Source: Methanobacteriota archaeon
Lineage (GTDB): Archaea > Thermoplasmatota > Thermoplasmata > RBG-16-68-12 > EA-27
Direction: 5' to 3'
DNA length: 6,932 bases
Assembly (NCBI GenBank): GCA_016207545.1
Contig: JACQPO010000091.1
Span: 1 to 6,932, forward strand
The translations under genes and the position numbers were made by a program. Shown here one piece after another: positions 6,837-6,932 of this stretch; position 1 is the first letter of the stretch; every line of letters starts with the position of its first letter. Under the pieces are notes generated by a model. That model made no database searches. It was not told the DNA's origin and saw nothing but the letters and a program-made list of their open reading frames with translations.

Positions 6837-6846
6837 GGAGGAGGAG
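6837..6846 (+). promoter_or_regulatory. Strong ribosome binding site of isocitrate lyase
   Basis: GGAGGAGGAG ends six bases before ATG 6853. This is the strongest Shine-Dalgarno match in the window. It fixes the start at the ATGATG pair (6853 or 6856) although the frame is open upstream. Confidence 0.75.
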
Positions 6847-6852
6847 ACACAG

Positions 6853-6932
6853 ATGATGGAAGGACTTTTGGAAGGGCGGTGGAACGGGATCGTCCGTCCG
6901 TACCGGGCGGAGGACGTCGCGCGGCTGCGGGG
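6853..6932 (+). CDS. aceA: Isocitrate lyase, N-terminal fragment
   Basis: Only 26 codons are present before the window ends. The segment GRWNGIVRPYRAEDVARLRG matches the conserved N-terminus of isocitrate lyases, where W-x-G-I-x-R-P-Y-x-A-E-D-V-x-x-L-R-G precedes the first barrel strands. The enzyme cleaves isocitrate into glyoxylate and succinate in the glyoxylate shunt, which lets cells build biomass from acetyl-CoA. The N-terminal extension before the motif is short (about 8 residues). The catalytic KKCGH region lies beyond the window and cannot be checked. The gene is divergent from trmI and is preceded by a long structured non-coding region. Methylisocitrate lyase is less likely because it lacks this N-terminal motif. 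Confidence 0.75.
   Translation, partial: MMEGLLEGRWNGIVRPYRAEDVARLR

Noticed and set aside
6500..6850. Upstream extension of the trmI frame to 370 residues and two minus-strand ORFs of about 70 codons
   Set aside because: TrmI proteins are about 250 residues, and the ribosome binding site at 6508-6512 fits ATG 6499. The extra translations are Pro/Arg/Ser-rich with no family likeness.
6600..6850. SRP RNA or RNase P RNA in the structured gap
   Set aside because: I could not find the conserved SRP helix 8 motif or the conserved RNase P core segments on either strand.
1..6932. CRISPR array, insertion sequence, toxin-antitoxin or defence locus
   Set aside because: No regularly spaced repeats, transposase, integrase or paired small toxin/antitoxin ORFs are seen. 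The genes present are mostly housekeeping or membrane proteins.

Overview
The window looks like chromosomal DNA of a GC-rich archaeon, most likely a high-GC member of the Thermoplasmatota or a relative. I infer this rather than read it directly. The pointers are a tRNA gene that does not encode its 3' CCA, a 253-residue archaeal-type TrmI, AT-rich TATA-like boxes in otherwise GC-rich gaps, at least one apparently leaderless start, and an RNase J-like beta-CASP protein of a kind common in archaea. No mobile element, CRISPR array, toxin-antitoxin pair or phage gene is visible.

Layout from left to right. Bases 1-258 are the 3' end of an unrecognised plus-strand gene. Bases 259-470 are non-coding and hold one 9-bp inverted repeat. 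Bases 471-554 (minus) are tRNA-Ser(GCT), with a probable promoter just upstream. Bases 602-3634 (minus) encode a 12-TM RND/MMPL-family exporter with an unusually large first extracytoplasmic domain. A gap of about 107 bp with a single TTTAAA box separates it from a divergent plus-strand gene (3742-5103) for an RNase J-like metallo-beta-lactamase/beta-CASP nuclease. Converging on that gene is a minus-strand pair: trmI (5738-6499), a tRNA m1A57/58 methyltransferase, followed 41 bp downstream by a small four-TM membrane protein (5151-5696). The non-coding gap 6500-6852 carries a second AT-rich box and long nested inverted repeats. It leads into the first 26 codons of a plus-strand isocitrate lyase gene, which runs off the window.

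How the genes relate. RNA maturation and turnover is the common theme: a tRNA, a T-loop tRNA methyltransferase and a probable ribonuclease. They lie in separate transcription units, and the grouping may be chance. The tRNA-Ser T-loop has A at positions 57 and 58, so it is a candidate TrmI substrate. The RND pump and the four-TM protein are membrane proteins of unknown substrate or role. Isocitrate lyase points to a glyoxylate shunt, hence growth on acetyl-CoA-yielding substrates.

I found no convincing undescribed multi-gene system. The items most worth a second look are the enlarged ectodomain of the RND protein, the structured region ahead of isocitrate lyase, and two divergent gene pairs that each seem to share one near-symmetric TATA-like box.
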